Of a stretch of DNA of 64,000 nt, positions 17,858 to 26,939 are shown piece after piece. Position numbers and translations under genes: made by a program. The stretch comes from Butyricimonas synergistica DSM 23225 (lineage in GTDB: Bacteria > Bacteroidota > Bacteroidia > Bacteroidales > Marinifilaceae), in assembly GCF_000379665.1 (NCBI RefSeq), contig NZ_KB903373.1, forward strand, positions 62,001 through 126,000, written 5' to 3'. Position 1 is the stretch's first letter. Each line of letters begins with the position of its first letter. Below the pieces are notes generated by a model. The model did no database searches and had not been told where the DNA came from. It saw only the letters and a program-made list of their open reading frames with translations.

Positions 17858-17941
17858 GATTTCGTTTTTATATCTTCGAGGTCCACAACTACCTCAAAAG
17901 GGTGATCGAAAAAATAAAAAAATGAAATAGAATGAATAAAT

Positions 17942-18532
17942 TTATTGTATTCTTCTAAAATAGAGCCATATAAATAAGGAAAGATTTTTAATATCTTGCA
18001 CTTTTTCCCGAATGATACGATAGGCTTTACTGACGTGTGTTTTTACCGTGTTTAACGAAACTCCCAATTCATCAGAGATTTGTTTGTAACTCTTTTGGTC
18101 CATGAAACTCATTAAAAAAACATTTTTGCATTGCGAAGGCAGTTCATCTATCGCCTGTTCGATTTTTTGCAATTTGATGAGTTCATCTTCGGAAAACTCG
18201 GATTTTTCCAAGTACTCGATAAATTCGGTCAAGCGAGGCATATGGTGTTGTTCTAAAGCCTGAGTTCGAATAATTTTTAAAGCCCCGTTGCGTACGGATT
18301 GATACAAATAAGATTTTAATGATATTGTAATGTTGATTTTCTGTCGATTCCCCCACAAATAGACAAAAGCGTCTTGTACAACATCTTCCGCTTTTTCGGC
18401 ATCACCCAATATGCCCATGCTGTAATTACACAATTCTTGATAATACTTATGAAATAGAATTTCGAAAGAGTTTGCATCTCCTTCTATAATAGCTTTTAAT
18501 ATCGTGTTATCAAGATCTGTGTTTCCGTGCAT
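17942..18532 (-). CDS. ECF RNA polymerase sigma factor (locus 1)
   Basis: A 196-aa sigma-70 family factor with region 2 (FEILFHKYYQELCNYSMGIL then AEDVVQDAFVYLW) and region 4 (LPSQCKNVFLMSFMD then YKQISDELGVSLNTVKTHVSKAYRII). The ATG at 18532 is chosen because a longer frame would begin with a TTG inside an exact promoter element (18572-18579), which cannot be within the transcript. It probably drives the downstream FecR-SusCD operon when released by its anti-sigma factor. The C-terminus ends in an aromatic hydrophobic tail (LFIWLYFRRIQ). Confidence 0.94.
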   Translation of the reverse strand: MHGNTDLDNTILKAIIEGDANSFEILFHKYYQELCNYSMGILGDAEKAEDVVQDAFVYLWGNRQKINITISLKSYLYQSVRNGALKIIRTQALEQHHMPRLTEFIEYLEKSEFSEDELIKLQKIEQAIDELPSQCKNVFLMSFMDQKSYKQISDELGVSLNTVKTHVSKAYRIIREKVQDIKNLSLFIWLYFRRIQ

Positions 18533-18571
18533 GACCCTCTTGCGGACTTTGTTATCAATCGATTTTGTATG

Positions 18572-18579
18572 CAAATATA
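18572..18579 (-). promoter_or_regulatory. -7 promoter element for the locus 1 ECF sigma gene
   Basis: On the minus strand this reads TATATTTG, an exact TAnnTTTG match 40 bp before the chosen start. It suggests that the sigma gene itself is read by the housekeeping sigma factor. Confidence 0.55.
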
Positions 18580-18675
18580 TATAATGTCTTGAAATTTAGG
18601 AGTTGCATTTATAAATAAAATCGATAAAAAATCGGAGAAAATTGAAATGTATCGGCAATCATGTAAGTAACATGG

Positions 18676-18718
18676 GAAATTGCAGGTTACAAATTAAATG
18701 CCGGTAACCTGCAATTTC
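18676..18718. terminator. Strong hairpin between cydB and the ECF sigma gene
   Basis: A perfect 15-bp stem, GAAATTGCAGGTTAC (18676-18690) with GTAACCTGCAATTTC (18704-18718), 13-nt loop, followed on the plus strand by TCG and seven T residues. It lies 9 bp after the cydB stop, so it is the likely 3' end of the cyd operon transcript, although the T tract is on the opposite strand. Confidence 0.65.
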
Positions 18719-18726
18719 TCGTTTTT

Positions 18727-19845
18727 TTAATAAGCGTGGTGATCGTCTTGCACGTCTTGTATATCTATCTGTTTCTTGTTAAGGGCTCTCCAGGCGTAGA
18801 AAATGTACGCTATGACAAGGGGAGAAACCAAAGAAACGTATGCCATGGTTTTTAACGTGTAGTACGAGGACGAAGCGTTATAGATGGTCAGTGAGGAATT
18901 CAAATCCGTGTACGAGGGATAGAATGCCGTGTTGTTAAAGCCTGCCACGATGAACAGGGCGATAACGGCAAGTACGATACCGGTCCCGGAGAACCAAATT
19001 CCTTTTCTCCAGTGAGGTTTGATGATGGATTTGATGATGCCGAATAGAACCCCGACAACCCCGATTAACAAGATCAGCGTGTTTAACGGCATTTCCAATA
19101 GGTTGTAGAAATATTTGTACTGAACCAGTTGGATACTTTTATCTTCCATGATAGCGTAACCTTTACTTGTCAGAATGATACCGAGGAAAACCAACAGTAA
19201 GATGACGAAAGGAACCGAGTTGTACAATACTTGCTTTTTACTTCTTTCGTAAATAGCGTTATGTTTGATATTATTCATGAAATAGAGGGATGCCAGTGTC
19301 CGGGCAAGGAAAAAAATGGCTAACCCCAGGCAGATGTTGGCGAAGTTAAACAGGACTTCGATTCCCCGCCAAGGGCTCATCCAATTGACATCATTCATCT
19401 CGCCTAATTGGAACGGGTTGCCCGTGAAGAAAGAACCGACCACGGCACCGATGCAAATTGTTCCGATCACCCCGTTGATAATCAAGAATACATTGTAAGT
19501 GCGTTCGCCGAGCAAGTTACCCGCTTTCCGGCGGTACTCGTAGGACACGGCTTGTATCACGAAGCAAAACAACACGACCATCCAAGCAAGGTATGCCCCA
19601 CCGAAGCTCGTTGAATAGAATAACGGGAAACTGGCAAAGAATGCCCCGCCGAACACGACCAGTGTCGTGAACGTGAATTCCCATTTGCGCCCAAGGCTGT
19701 TGACAAGTACATTGCGTTCGTCCTCGGTCTTGGCTATAGTATATAGTAGTGTTTGCCCTCCTTGCACGAATAGCAGGAAAACCAGCAGTCCGCCAAGCAG
19801 TGATATTAAAATCCACCAGTAGTGTTGAAGAAATTCCATATTCAT
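18727..19845 (-). CDS. cydB: Cytochrome bd ubiquinol/menaquinol oxidase subunit II
   Basis: A 372-aa integral membrane subunit of cytochrome bd oxidase, which reduces oxygen to water at low oxygen with quinol as donor. Multiple hydrophobic helices, with family blocks FVQGGQTLLYTIAKTEDER near residue 27, GRKWEFTFTTLVVFGGAFFA near residue 47 and AFYPSYTDLNSSLTIYNASS near the C-terminus (typical of CydB). It follows cydA by 56 bp in the order DUF4492-cydA-cydB. The terminal segment KKQIDIQDVQDDHHAY is hydrophilic. Confidence 0.95.
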   Translation of the reverse strand: MNMEFLQHYWWILISLLGGLLVFLLFVQGGQTLLYTIAKTEDERNVLVNSLGRKWEFTFTTLVVFGGAFFASFPLFYSTSFGGAYLAWMVVLFCFVIQAVSYEYRRKAGNLLGERTYNVFLIINGVIGTICIGAVVGSFFTGNPFQLGEMNDVNWMSPWRGIEVLFNFANICLGLAIFFLARTLASLYFMNNIKHNAIYERSKKQVLYNSVPFVILLLVFLGIILTSKGYAIMEDKSIQLVQYKYFYNLLEMPLNTLILLIGVVGVLFGIIKSIIKPHWRKGIWFSGTGIVLAVIALFIVAGFNNTAFYPSYTDLNSSLTIYNASSSYYTLKTMAYVSLVSPLVIAYIFYAWRALNKKQIDIQDVQDDHHAY

Positions 19846-19901
19846 TTTCGATTTATGATTTACAATTGGTCACTCGTCTTTTAATTTTCAATATTGCATT
19901 T

Positions 19902-21455
19902 TCAATTGTCTGTTTCCGGTCCTTTTTTGATCTGGTGGAACATGATCTTCAGTTCCGCGATGAGCAGGATTGTGAAGAGTATGGCGAACATCCAGAACGT
20001 GGTGATAACCCAATTCGATGCGATCTTCGTTACGGCAACATTGGTCGGCATTAAATCCTGTACTACCCACGGTTGGCGTCCTACTTCTGCCACGATCCAG
20101 CCGCATTGTGATGCGATGTATGCCATGGGAACACAGAATAGTGCCAGATAAGGGATTAATTTGAATTTCTCGAACTTTCTTTTCTTGGCGTACCATAAGG
20201 AAACGGCGAAAAGCAACACGAAAAGCATGCCTAACCCCACCATGATACGGAAACTATAAAATACCAGCGGTACGTGGGGTATCGCGTCATACGGGGAATT
20301 GAGATAGCCGTACCCGAAATCCGAATAATTGGCTTTAAAGACTTGCAAGGTACTGTCGGCAAGGATTTGATTCTCTTCTTTGACGGCTTGCTTGTAGGTC
20401 TTCAAGGCGTCAATTGCCGTGCGACCGTTTGCCATGCGTTGTTCTAAAGACGGATAGGTCACCCCGGATTGGGAAGTGTAGCCATCCAGAATATTTTGAA
20501 TACCGGGGATATAAGCATTGAAGTCGTGGTATCCCAAGAACGAAAGCATTTTAGGAACATGAATGGCATATTCCATTTTTTTCATTTTGTCTGTCGGTAA
20601 AGACGGATCGTTTACCGGAAGACCGATAACGGTAAATGCGGCTCCTCTGCCACCTTCATTCAAACCTTCCATTGCCGCAAACTTCATGGGTTGGGTTTTC
20701 GTCACGTCTTGTGCGCTGCTATCGCCCGTGTAGATCGTTAGTATGATACTGATTAACCCGAAAACGGAAGCGAGCATAATACTCTTGCGGGCGAATTCAA
20801 GATTTCTTTTCTTGAGGATAAACCATGAACTGACGCCCACCACGAAGCAAGCGGAAAGCGTGTACGCCGAGGTCACCGTGTGGGTGAATTTGCTGATAGC
20901 CGTGGGCGAGAACAGTATCGCCCAAAAATTGTCCATTTCGTTGCGGGCTGTTATCGGGTTGAACTCCATGCCGACGGGATTCTGCATCCACGCGTTAGCG
21001 ACCAGAATCCACAGGGCAGAGATGTTTGCACCGACGAATACCATCCACGTGGATACGAGATGGAAGCGTTTGCTGACTTTGTTCCAGCCGAAAAACATAA
21101 CTGCCACGAACGTCGATTCGAGAAAGAAGGCGATGATGCCTTCGATAGCTAACGGGGCACCGAAAATGTCACCCACGAACCAAGAGTAATTCGACCAGTT
21201 CGTGCCGAATTGAAATTCGAGAATCAACCCGGTGGCAACCCCGATAGCGAAGTTAATACCGAAAAGTTTCATCCAGAATTTTGTGGCGTTCAGCCAACTT
21301 TTGTCACCTGTTTTTACCCACATCGTTTCCATGATGGCGAGCATCAAGGCTAGTCCCAAGGTGAGGGGAACAAACATGTAGTGGTAGATTGCTGTCATGG
21401 CGAATTGCCATCGTGACCACTCCACTAGAGTGGTGGTTGTCAGATCAAGAAGCAT
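19902..21455 (-). CDS. cydA: Cytochrome bd oxidase subunit I
   Basis: A 517-aa haem-bearing subunit. The N-terminus has the haem b595/d ligand region (LVEWSRWQFAMTAIYHYMFV), and further family blocks include NFAIGVATGLILEFQFGTNW (about 85-105), EGIIAFFLESTFVAVMFFGW (about 120-140) and EVGRQPWVVQDLMPT (about 465-480). The segment between about residues 250 and 380 corresponds to the quinol-binding Q-loop. With CydB it makes the high-affinity oxidase used by anaerobes for nanoaerobic respiration and oxygen removal. It starts 4 bp after the DUF4492 stop. Confidence 0.96.
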   Translation of the reverse strand: MLLDLTTTTLVEWSRWQFAMTAIYHYMFVPLTLGLALMLAIMETMWVKTGDKSWLNATKFWMKLFGINFAIGVATGLILEFQFGTNWSNYSWFVGDIFGAPLAIEGIIAFFLESTFVAVMFFGWNKVSKRFHLVSTWMVFVGANISALWILVANAWMQNPVGMEFNPITARNEMDNFWAILFSPTAISKFTHTVTSAYTLSACFVVGVSSWFILKKRNLEFARKSIMLASVFGLISIILTIYTGDSSAQDVTKTQPMKFAAMEGLNEGGRGAAFTVIGLPVNDPSLPTDKMKKMEYAIHVPKMLSFLGYHDFNAYIPGIQNILDGYTSQSGVTYPSLEQRMANGRTAIDALKTYKQAVKEENQILADSTLQVFKANYSDFGYGYLNSPYDAIPHVPLVFYSFRIMVGLGMLFVLLFAVSLWYAKKRKFEKFKLIPYLALFCVPMAYIASQCGWIVAEVGRQPWVVQDLMPTNVAVTKIASNWVITTFWMFAILFTILLIAELKIMFHQIKKGPETDN

Positions 21456-21459
21456 AATA

Positions 21460-21669
21460 TCAAGGTTTTGTTGTTAATTCTTTGAACACGTGATCGCTTT
21501 TCTCCTCCGCGCTGTCGTATTGGGAGTTCAGGAAGTTGGGCATCAGCCAAAGTTTGAAAACCAGAAACATGATACTCAGCTTAATAATAATGATAAGCCA
21601 AAGGGTACGTCCCCAGCGGGGCATATTCTTAAATCCGTCGTAATAAAGATACCAAGCCTTTTTCAACAT
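21460..21669 (-). CDS. DUF4492 small membrane protein of the cyd operon
   Basis: A 69-aa protein (start ATG 21669; the longer frame uses TTG) with the family pattern KAWYLYYDGFKNMPRWGRTL, a single membrane helix (LWLIIIIKLSIMFLVFKLWL) and a charged tail. DUF4492 proteins are found directly upstream of cydA in Bacteroidota and Campylobacterota. By analogy with CydX they may stabilise the oxidase, but that is inference. It is the first gene of the operon behind the promoter element at 21708-21715. Confidence 0.88.
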   Translation of the reverse strand: MLKKAWYLYYDGFKNMPRWGRTLWLIIIIKLSIMFLVFKLWLMPNFLNSQYDSAEEKSDHVFKELTTKP

Positions 21670-21707
21670 ACACGACAATTTTTATTATTATCAATTAAGA
21701 ACGTTAT

Positions 21708-21715
21708 CAAAGGTA
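21708..21715 (-). promoter_or_regulatory. -7 promoter element for the cyd operon
   Basis: The minus strand reads TACCTTTG (exact TAnnTTTG), 39 bp before the DUF4492 start. Confidence 0.5.
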
Positions 21716-21888
21716 AAAATGTTTTTCTAATCTTCCTGTTTTTTTGTATAAATAATACTTATGTGCGTATAGGATAAATTTATTTGTCTATTTTTGAAGG
21801 GAGAAAAAGGCGGACGGGATATGTAACGAGAAATAGTTCTAACCGTAAACGTGAGGTAGTTTTTACTCGATAATGCAAAATTTGAATT

Positions 21889-23016
21889 ATGAATAATATC
21901 GGAAAATATTGTTTGGGAGGCTTGGCGCTGTTGGTGGTAGTTTTTTTGTGCTGGTACTTTTCTTCGATTATCGCTTATATACTGGTAGCGGTAGTCCTTT
22001 CCTTTTTCGGGCACCCGATTATCGATCTTTTGGGGAAAGTTAAGATTAAGGGAAAAAGAATGCCGAATGGGTTGAGGGCGGGGATCGCTTTGGTTTGTAT
22101 ATGGTTTGTTCTCGTGCTTTTCTTCTACACGGTGATCCCGTTGGTCAGCCAGGAATTCCAGTCCTTGAGTGACATTAGCATTACAAATATCGTGAACAAG
22201 TTGGAAGATCCTTTGGCAGACTTGGAGGAGGGGTTGAAACATTTCGGGATTATAGACGCGAATCAGGATATTAAGGAATATATCGTGAAGAATTTGAAAT
22301 CCGTGGTGGATGTCACCCAGATTCAGAATTTGTTCGGTTCCTTGGCGGGAACGATCAGTAGTATTTTTATAGCGCTCTTTTCGGTGACATTTATGGCGTT
22401 TTTCTTTTTGAAAGACAGTAATCTTTTTTACAAGATGCTGTTGGCTGTTGTCCCTGCCCGTTACGGTGAAGGCGTGGGAAAGGCGCTCGATTCGATCCAG
22501 AGATTGCTGGTGCGTTATTTTATCGGGATCACTTTCGAGGTGTTGATTGTTATGGGGTTGAATATTTTGGGTTTGACCATAATAGGACTCCCGTTCAATA
22601 ATGCCGTCCTAATCGGGTTGATTACCGGGGTGACAAATGTTATTCCATATATCGGACCGCTTATCGGTGCCGCTTTCGGGCTTTCGGTAGGGATCGCCAC
22701 GAACGTGGACGTGGATTTCTACATGGTAGTATTCCCCTTGTTGATTTACATGAGTATCGTGTTTATCATCACGCAATTGATCGATAATGTCGTGTTGCAG
22801 CCTTTGATCTACGGGAATAGCGTGCATGCCCATCCGATGGAAATATTTTTGGTAATCTTGATTGCCGGTAATCTGGCGGGGATACCGGGTATGATTCTCG
22901 CCATACCCGGGTATACCGTGCTAAGGGTTATATTGCGGGAATTTTTCAACAAATACAGGCTCGTGAAATCGCTCACGAAAAGTCTGGAACTACCTGATGA
23001 GGAAACGAGGTTATAA
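21889..23016 (+). CDS. AI-2E family (PerM-like) transporter
   Basis: A 375-aa membrane protein with the AI-2E transporter family layout: N-terminal helices (GGLALLVVVFLCWYFSSIIA), a soluble segment (about 85-150), then helices with the conserved block GVTNVIPYIGPLIGAAFG (about 245-262) and a C-terminal PGMILAIPGYTVLRVI block. Family members export small signals or act in Na+/H+ antiport, and the name does not prove AI-2 transport. It is divergent from the cyd operon and its stop overlaps the convergent ahpF stop by 6 bp, with no terminator between. Confidence 0.92.
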   Translation: MNNIGKYCLGGLALLVVVFLCWYFSSIIAYILVAVVLSFFGHPIIDLLGKVKIKGKRMPNGLRAGIALVCIWFVLVLFFYTVIPLVSQEFQSLSDISITNIVNKLEDPLADLEEGLKHFGIIDANQDIKEYIVKNLKSVVDVTQIQNLFGSLAGTISSIFIALFSVTFMAFFFLKDSNLFYKMLLAVVPARYGEGVGKALDSIQRLLVRYFIGITFEVLIVMGLNILGLTIIGLPFNNAVLIGLITGVTNVIPYIGPLIGAAFGLSVGIATNVDVDFYMVVFPLLIYMSIVFIITQLIDNVVLQPLIYGNSVHAHPMEIFLVILIAGNLAGIPGMILAIPGYTVLRVILREFFNKYRLVKSLTKSLELPDEETRL

Positions 23017-24567
23017 GCCTAATACACCACGCGTACGGTCTTCAAAAGCGGAAAGTGCAGCTTTCGCTCCTTCGCCCATTGCTATGATAATTTGTTTGTA
23101 AGGCACCGAAGATACATCTCCAGCCGCGTATATACCCGGAATGTTCGTGCGGCAACGCGCGTCGATTACTATTTCCCCGGGACGGTTTGTTTCCACCACT
23201 TCACGGAACGCTCCGCTGTTCGGTACTAATCCGATTTGAACGAATATGCCGTCCAAAGCAATTACCCGATCTTCCCTTGTTTCGCGGTCTTTTACCCGTA
23301 TTCCTGTTACTTTCTCCCCGTTGCCTGCTATTTCAAGAGTTTGCGAATTCGTGAATACCTCCACGTTCGGCAGGCTCTTTACTTTTTCCCGTAACACCTG
23401 ATCGGCTTTTAATTCCTCGAGAAATTCCAGAACGGTTACTTTAGAACAAATACCAGCCAGATCGATAGCTGCTTCTATTCCTGAATTGCCCCCTCCGATG
23501 ACAGCCACGTGCTTGCCTTTGTAGAACGGTCCGTCGCAATGCGGGCAAAAAGCCACGCCTCTGCCTATATATTCTGCCTCCCCGGGCACGTTTAATCTTC
23601 TCCAACTTGCACCCGTGGCGACAATGACCGCCGGGGCTATGAATTTCTCTCCCTTTGCGGTGGATAATATCTTTTGATTATTTTCGATTTCTACTTTTTC
23701 AATCCGGCGATGTTCCAGCACGTCTATCGGGTAACGTTGGATGTGTGTTCTGAGATCGTCAGCCAATTGGCTGCCTGTTGTTTCGGGTACGGATATTAGG
23801 TTCTCGATTCCCACGGTTTCCTTTACCTGTCCCCCGATGCGTTCAGCCACGATAGCGACGTTCAATCCCTTGCGTGCGGAATAAATCGCGGCGGCGGCTC
23901 CGGCAGGTCCTCCTCCCGTGACAATCACGTCATATTGTTTCTCCGTGGCTTCTACTGCCTCTTCGTTACTTCCGTACCGGGCTTCCAGTTTATTCAACAA
24001 TTCCCCGAATTCACCTCGTCCTACATGAATCAGTTTGCCATCCGCGAATACGGAGGGAACGCCTTGTATATTCAATGCCTCGACTTCCGCTTGGTTGATT
24101 GCCCCGTCCACCATCTCGTGAGAGATTTGGTTGTTCAACGTGGTCATGGCATTCAGCGCTTGTATCACGTCCGGACAGTTCGTGCAGGTCAGGGAAACGT
24201 ATGTCGTCAAGTGAATCGGACCTTTCAATGTTTTCACCCGGTTGCAAATTGCCGTGTCGGGGAAATTCTTTCCCTTGCCATCCAAGTTCATGATGGCGAG
24301 CAACAGGGAAGTAAACTCGTGCCCGTTGGGAACTCCACGGAATCTTATACCTGTTTTCTCTCCGTTTTTCAAGATGGTGAACGATAACCCGTCGCCTTCC
24401 GTGATCCGGTTGGAGATTTTGTCCGTGCAATCGGCAACATCGCTTAATATTTCCACGAGTTCCTGCCGGCTCTCGTGTTGAGGTGAAACAACAATATCAA
24501 ACGTGTATGTTGCTTCCAATCCCTCGAAGATCGTTTTTAGCTGTTCTTTTAGTGTAGTATCTAGCAT
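23011..24567 (-). CDS. ahpF: Alkyl hydroperoxide reductase subunit F
   Basis: A 518-aa flavoprotein disulfide reductase that passes electrons from NAD(P)H to AhpC. The N-terminal double-thioredoxin domain has the CTNC pair at about 129-132. The FAD-binding motif is [19 protein letters not shown] near residue 213, the redox pair CPHC is at about 341-344, and the second nucleotide motif is [17 protein letters not shown]. The C-terminal FAD block is [15 protein letters not shown]. Length and residue spacing match E. coli AhpF. It follows ahpC on the same strand with an 84-bp gap holding a 12-bp hairpin. Confidence 0.97.
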   Translation of the reverse strand: MLDTTLKEQLKTIFEGLEATYTFDIVVSPQHESRQELVEILSDVADCTDKISNRITEGDGLSFTILKNGEKTGIRFRGVPNGHEFTSLLLAIMNLDGKGKNFPDTAICNRVKTLKGPIHLTTYVSLTCTNCPDVIQALNAMTTLNNQISHEMVDGAINQAEVEALNIQGVPSVFADGKLIHVGRGEFGELLNKLEARYGSNEEAVEATEKQYDVIVTGGGPAGAAAAIYSARKGLNVAIVAERIGGQVKETVGIENLISVPETTGSQLADDLRTHIQRYPIDVLEHRRIEKVEIENNQKILSTAKGEKFIAPAVIVATGASWRRLNVPGEAEYIGRGVAFCPHCDGPFYKGKHVAVIGGGNSGIEAAIDLAGICSKVTVLEFLEELKADQVLREKVKSLPNVEVFTNSQTLEIAGNGEKVTGIRVKDRETREDRVIALDGIFVQIGLVPNSGAFREVVETNRPGEIVIDARCRTNIPGIYAAGDVSSVPYKQIIIAMGEGAKAALSAFEDRTRGVLGL

Positions 24568-24595
24568 GTAAATGAAGTTTAGAGTTTAAAATGTT

Positions 24596-24637
24596 AAGTT
24601 TAGAATTCAGAATGGCATCACTCCAAATTCTAAACTT
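24596..24637 (-). promoter_or_regulatory. Hairpin in the ahpC-ahpF gap
   Basis: AAGTTTAGAATT (24596-24607) pairs perfectly with AATTCTAAACTT (24626-24637), 18-nt loop, AT-rich. Between ahpC and ahpF on the minus-strand transcript it may act as a partial terminator or an mRNA-stability element that lowers ahpF relative to ahpC. The role is inference. Confidence 0.5.
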
Positions 24638-24651
24638 TAAATTTTGTACTT

Positions 24652-25218
24652 TTAGATTTTACCGACCAAGTCGATGCTCGGCTTCAGGGTGCTGCCTCCT
24701 TTTTTCCATTTCGCGGGGCAAACTTCGTTCGGGTGCTCTGCCACGAACAAGGCTGCTTCCACCTTGCGGAGTAATTCTTCCGCGTTACGTCCGATATTGT
24801 TGTCATGGATTTCGGCAATCTTGATCTTTCCTTCCGGGTTTACCACGAAAGTTCCACGGTATGCCATTCCTTCTTCCTCGATCATCACCCCGAATGCGCG
24901 GCTTAATGTCCCGGTCGGGTCGGCAAGCATCGGGTAGTTGATTTTGCGAATACTTTCAGAAGCGTCGTGCCATGCCTTGTGCACGAAATGTGAATCTGTA
25001 CTTACAGAATAAACCTCTACTCCCATTTTCTGGAATTGCTCGTACTTCTCGGCAACGTCTACCAGTTCGGTCGGGCATACAAAGGTAAAATCAGCAGGGT
25101 AGAAGAAGAAAATCGCCCATTTCCCTTTTACGTCATCACTGCTTACCGTTTTGAAATTGCCATTGTGATAAGCTTGAACTTTAAATTCCGGAATTTGTGA
25201 ATTGATAATTGTTTCCAT
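24652..25218 (-). CDS. ahpC: Alkyl hydroperoxide reductase subunit C (2-Cys peroxiredoxin)
   Basis: A 188-aa typical 2-Cys peroxiredoxin. The peroxidatic Cys is in FFYPADFTFVCPTEL (Cys about 47) and the resolving Cys in EVCPAKW (about 167). It also has the GVEVYSVSTDSHFVHKAW and AFGVMIEEEGMAYRGTFVV blocks. It reduces H2O2, organic peroxides and peroxynitrite and is recycled by AhpF next door. The promoter element at 25262-25269 and an upstream palindrome suggest peroxide control. Confidence 0.97.
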   Translation of the reverse strand: METIINSQIPEFKVQAYHNGNFKTVSSDDVKGKWAIFFFYPADFTFVCPTELVDVAEKYEQFQKMGVEVYSVSTDSHFVHKAWHDASESIRKINYPMLADPTGTLSRAFGVMIEEEGMAYRGTFVVNPEGKIKIAEIHDNNIGRNAEELLRKVEAALFVAEHPNEVCPAKWKKGGSTLKPSIDLVGKI

Positions 25219-25261
25219 TGTTAGTGTGTTTATGTGTTATTATTAATTTGTTTTCCCGGTA

Positions 25262-25269
25262 CAAAGATA
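25262..25269 (-). promoter_or_regulatory. -7 promoter element for ahpCF
   Basis: Minus strand TATCTTTG, exact TAnnTTTG, 44 bp before the ahpC start. Confidence 0.55.
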
Positions 25270-25315
25270 TATAGTTTTTATTGATATAAATAATAATATT
25301 GATTGAAATATTTTA

Positions 25316-25329
25316 TATCTATATAGATA
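25316..25329. promoter_or_regulatory. Perfect 14-bp palindrome upstream of ahpC, candidate operator
   Basis: TATCTATATAGATA lies about 50 bp upstream of the ahpC -7 element, roughly where an activator would bind. The surrounding 60 bp are strongly AT-rich and contain further ATAG/CTAT-like half sites, the half-site type used by OxyR. Bacteroides ahpCF is known to be under OxyR control; that this is the site is inference. Confidence 0.35.
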
Positions 25330-25341
25330 AAACAAATGAAG

Positions 25342-25995
25342 TCACGCCACTTCCACCCGGGCGTGCCAGCTCGCGGAGAAATCCGTGCCGTTGCTTCCCG
25401 TGAAGAAGATGTACGCGTGTGCCGATTTCCCGATTGTTTCATCAAGAATGAATTCGCCTTGCAAATCTCCCCGGCATCCTTTCACTTCCGGTGCCAGGCG
25501 GGGGGAGCGTTGCAGGTTGTCGTACAATATGCCTACCTGCATCCTGTCCGTTCGTGCCGTGGTGCTCCATTCCCTTTCTTCGTGCCACGTCACCCGGAAG
25601 CGGTTCCCTTCCCGTGTCACCCGTAAATCGCGGGGCAAGGCTAAAATGCCCAGGGTAAACACGAAATTCTCGAAATCGGCGATCTCGCCTTGCCCGTCAA
25701 AACAGCGGGAGTTGGTCGCGTGAAACAAGTTCGGCGCCGTCCATCCTCTCGGCTTGGCGGCAGAGCGCCACGCCACGGGCGAAATCTGTTTCATGTACTC
25801 CTTGTAGAACCATTGTACCGCCGTGAAGCGGGTGGTGACCTCTCTTTGTTTTTCCGTGCGTCCCTCCACTTCCCATTTCCTCGGTTTGCCCGGGATGGCG
25901 TATCGTTTGGCGTGTAATTTCCCGTTGCGCGTGAAATAAATCACGTTGCCTCTTCTGCCTCGGACGAGACCCTTGAAATAATCAATAACTTCCAT
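25342..25995 (-). CDS. DUF6266-like protein
   Basis: A 217-aa protein from the ATG at 25995. The N-terminal block MEVIDYFKGLVRGRRGNVIYF (split: VRGRRGNVIYF) resembles the G-x-x-GNV-x-Y start of DUF6266 proteins, followed by a basic segment (KLHAKRYAIPGKPRKWEVEG) and a beta-rich C-terminal half with an immunoglobulin-like pattern (FRVTWHEEREW, HAYIFFTGSNG). No signal peptide. Function unknown. It lies 95 bp downstream of a second DUF6266 gene on the same strand, likely in one transcript, and is more GC-rich than its neighbours. The family call rests on the N-terminal motif and the paired layout. Confidence 0.65.
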   Translation of the reverse strand: MEVIDYFKGLVRGRRGNVIYFTRNGKLHAKRYAIPGKPRKWEVEGRTEKQREVTTRFTAVQWFYKEYMKQISPVAWRSAAKPRGWTAPNLFHATNSRCFDGQGEIADFENFVFTLGILALPRDLRVTREGNRFRVTWHEEREWSTTARTDRMQVGILYDNLQRSPRLAPEVKGCRGDLQGEFILDETIGKSAHAYIFFTGSNGTDFSASWHARVEVA

Positions 25996-26090
25996 GGTAA
26001 TTTTTTTAATATTCACGATACTTTAATTTTTATCTTGTTGTCAAAGGAAAGGGAACTCCCCGTTCCCGGGGAATTCCTCTTTCGCGAGTG

Positions 26091-26729
26091 TTAAGCACCT
26101 TCCTCCACGGTCAAGTATATGGATTTGGATGCCAGCTTCCCGTCGGCGCTCGTGGCGAAAGCGTACACGATCACGTGTTCCTTTTCCCACCTTTTCGGCA
26201 ACGTGACGGAAGTGGTACCGCTTTCTCCCCGTTGGCGTAGTTCTGCCAACCTGCAGAAACCTTGGTTGCTTTCCAGCAGCACGGCGTACACTTTGTCGTC
26301 CGCGCTGTTGTTCCTCTCTTCTTCTGTCGTCGTTTGCTCGAACAGGAATTTTTGGCTTTCCGCGGAATAAGTGACGGTCACCTCCGGCGTGTGCAACTGA
26401 CCGTTGGCACAGAGCAACCGCTCGTAGTCGACGCTCACTGCGTCGCCCGTCACCGTGCAAATGTCCTTGTTCAGCCGCACGAACTCGTTTGCCGCCGTGA
26501 GCCCTCTCTTGCGCTGGGGGAAGCCCAAGAGTATTATCGCTTGTAGGACGGATGCCAGTTTTGTTAAAACCCCGAACTTCATCCGTTGTTCGATGGCGGC
26601 GGGAGAGTTGCTACCCTTTCTGCCTGCCCCTTTCCTACGTGCGATGTTATCACTGTAACGCATATAATACGTTACGTTACCCGTGGATCCAATAAGGATC
26701 CCTAAAAAATCTGTAAAGATTTTAGACAT
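26091..26729 (-). CDS. DUF6266-like protein, first of the pair
   Basis: A 212-aa protein that starts MSKIFTDFLGILIGSTGNVTYY, the glycine-rich G-x-x-GNV-x-YY opening of DUF6266 proteins, then a basic stretch (RRKGAGRKG) and a helical segment (FGVLTKLASVLQAIILLGF). The C-terminal half looks beta-sandwich-like (KVYAVLLESNQGFCRLAEL, VIVYAFATSADGKL). Function unknown. It is preceded by an unusual 200-bp leader with several hairpins and an exact promoter (26940-26970). Pairing with 25342-25995 suggests a duplicated, diverged unit. Confidence 0.65.
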   Translation of the reverse strand: MSKIFTDFLGILIGSTGNVTYYMRYSDNIARRKGAGRKGSNSPAAIEQRMKFGVLTKLASVLQAIILLGFPQRKRGLTAANEFVRLNKDICTVTGDAVSVDYERLLCANGQLHTPEVTVTYSAESQKFLFEQTTTEEERNNSADDKVYAVLLESNQGFCRLAELRQRGESGTTSVTLPKRWEKEHVIVYAFATSADGKLASKSIYLTVEEGA

Positions 26730-26930
26730 TTTTTTAATTTAATAAGTTTATTAAAAAATATTTTTTTTTGAGAGGAACTTCTCATGATGACTATCATGAC
26801 TTTTCTCGAGAACCTTGTTCTTGATGGATGAATCGCATCAAGATTAAATTATCCGTTATGTTGATACAATAACGAGATTAAGACAAGGGAATCATCTTTT
26901 TGTCGTGATTCCAGAAACAGCACTTAGCTA
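26730..26930 (-). promoter_or_regulatory. Hairpin-rich leader of the DUF6266 genes
   Basis: No gene is seen. Read on the minus strand, the leader carries successive stems: GGAATCA/TGATTCC (26888-26894, 26906-26912), CGTTAT/ATAACG (26854-26859, 26869-26874), TCTTGATG/CATCAAGA (26819-26826, 26836-26843), the palindrome TTCTCGAGAA (26803-26812) and TCATGAT/ATCATGA (26782-26788, 26793-26799), ending in an A tract. The density of stems in about 160 bp suggests a regulatory leader or an RNA in its own right. Confidence 0.5.
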
Positions 26931-26939
26931 TTCCAAAAG

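Noticed and set aside
26730-26930. Leader hairpins as a CRISPR array or invertible promoter
   Set aside because: The stems differ in sequence from one another, so there is no repeat-spacer structure, and none is a long inverted pair flanking the promoter as invertible segments require.
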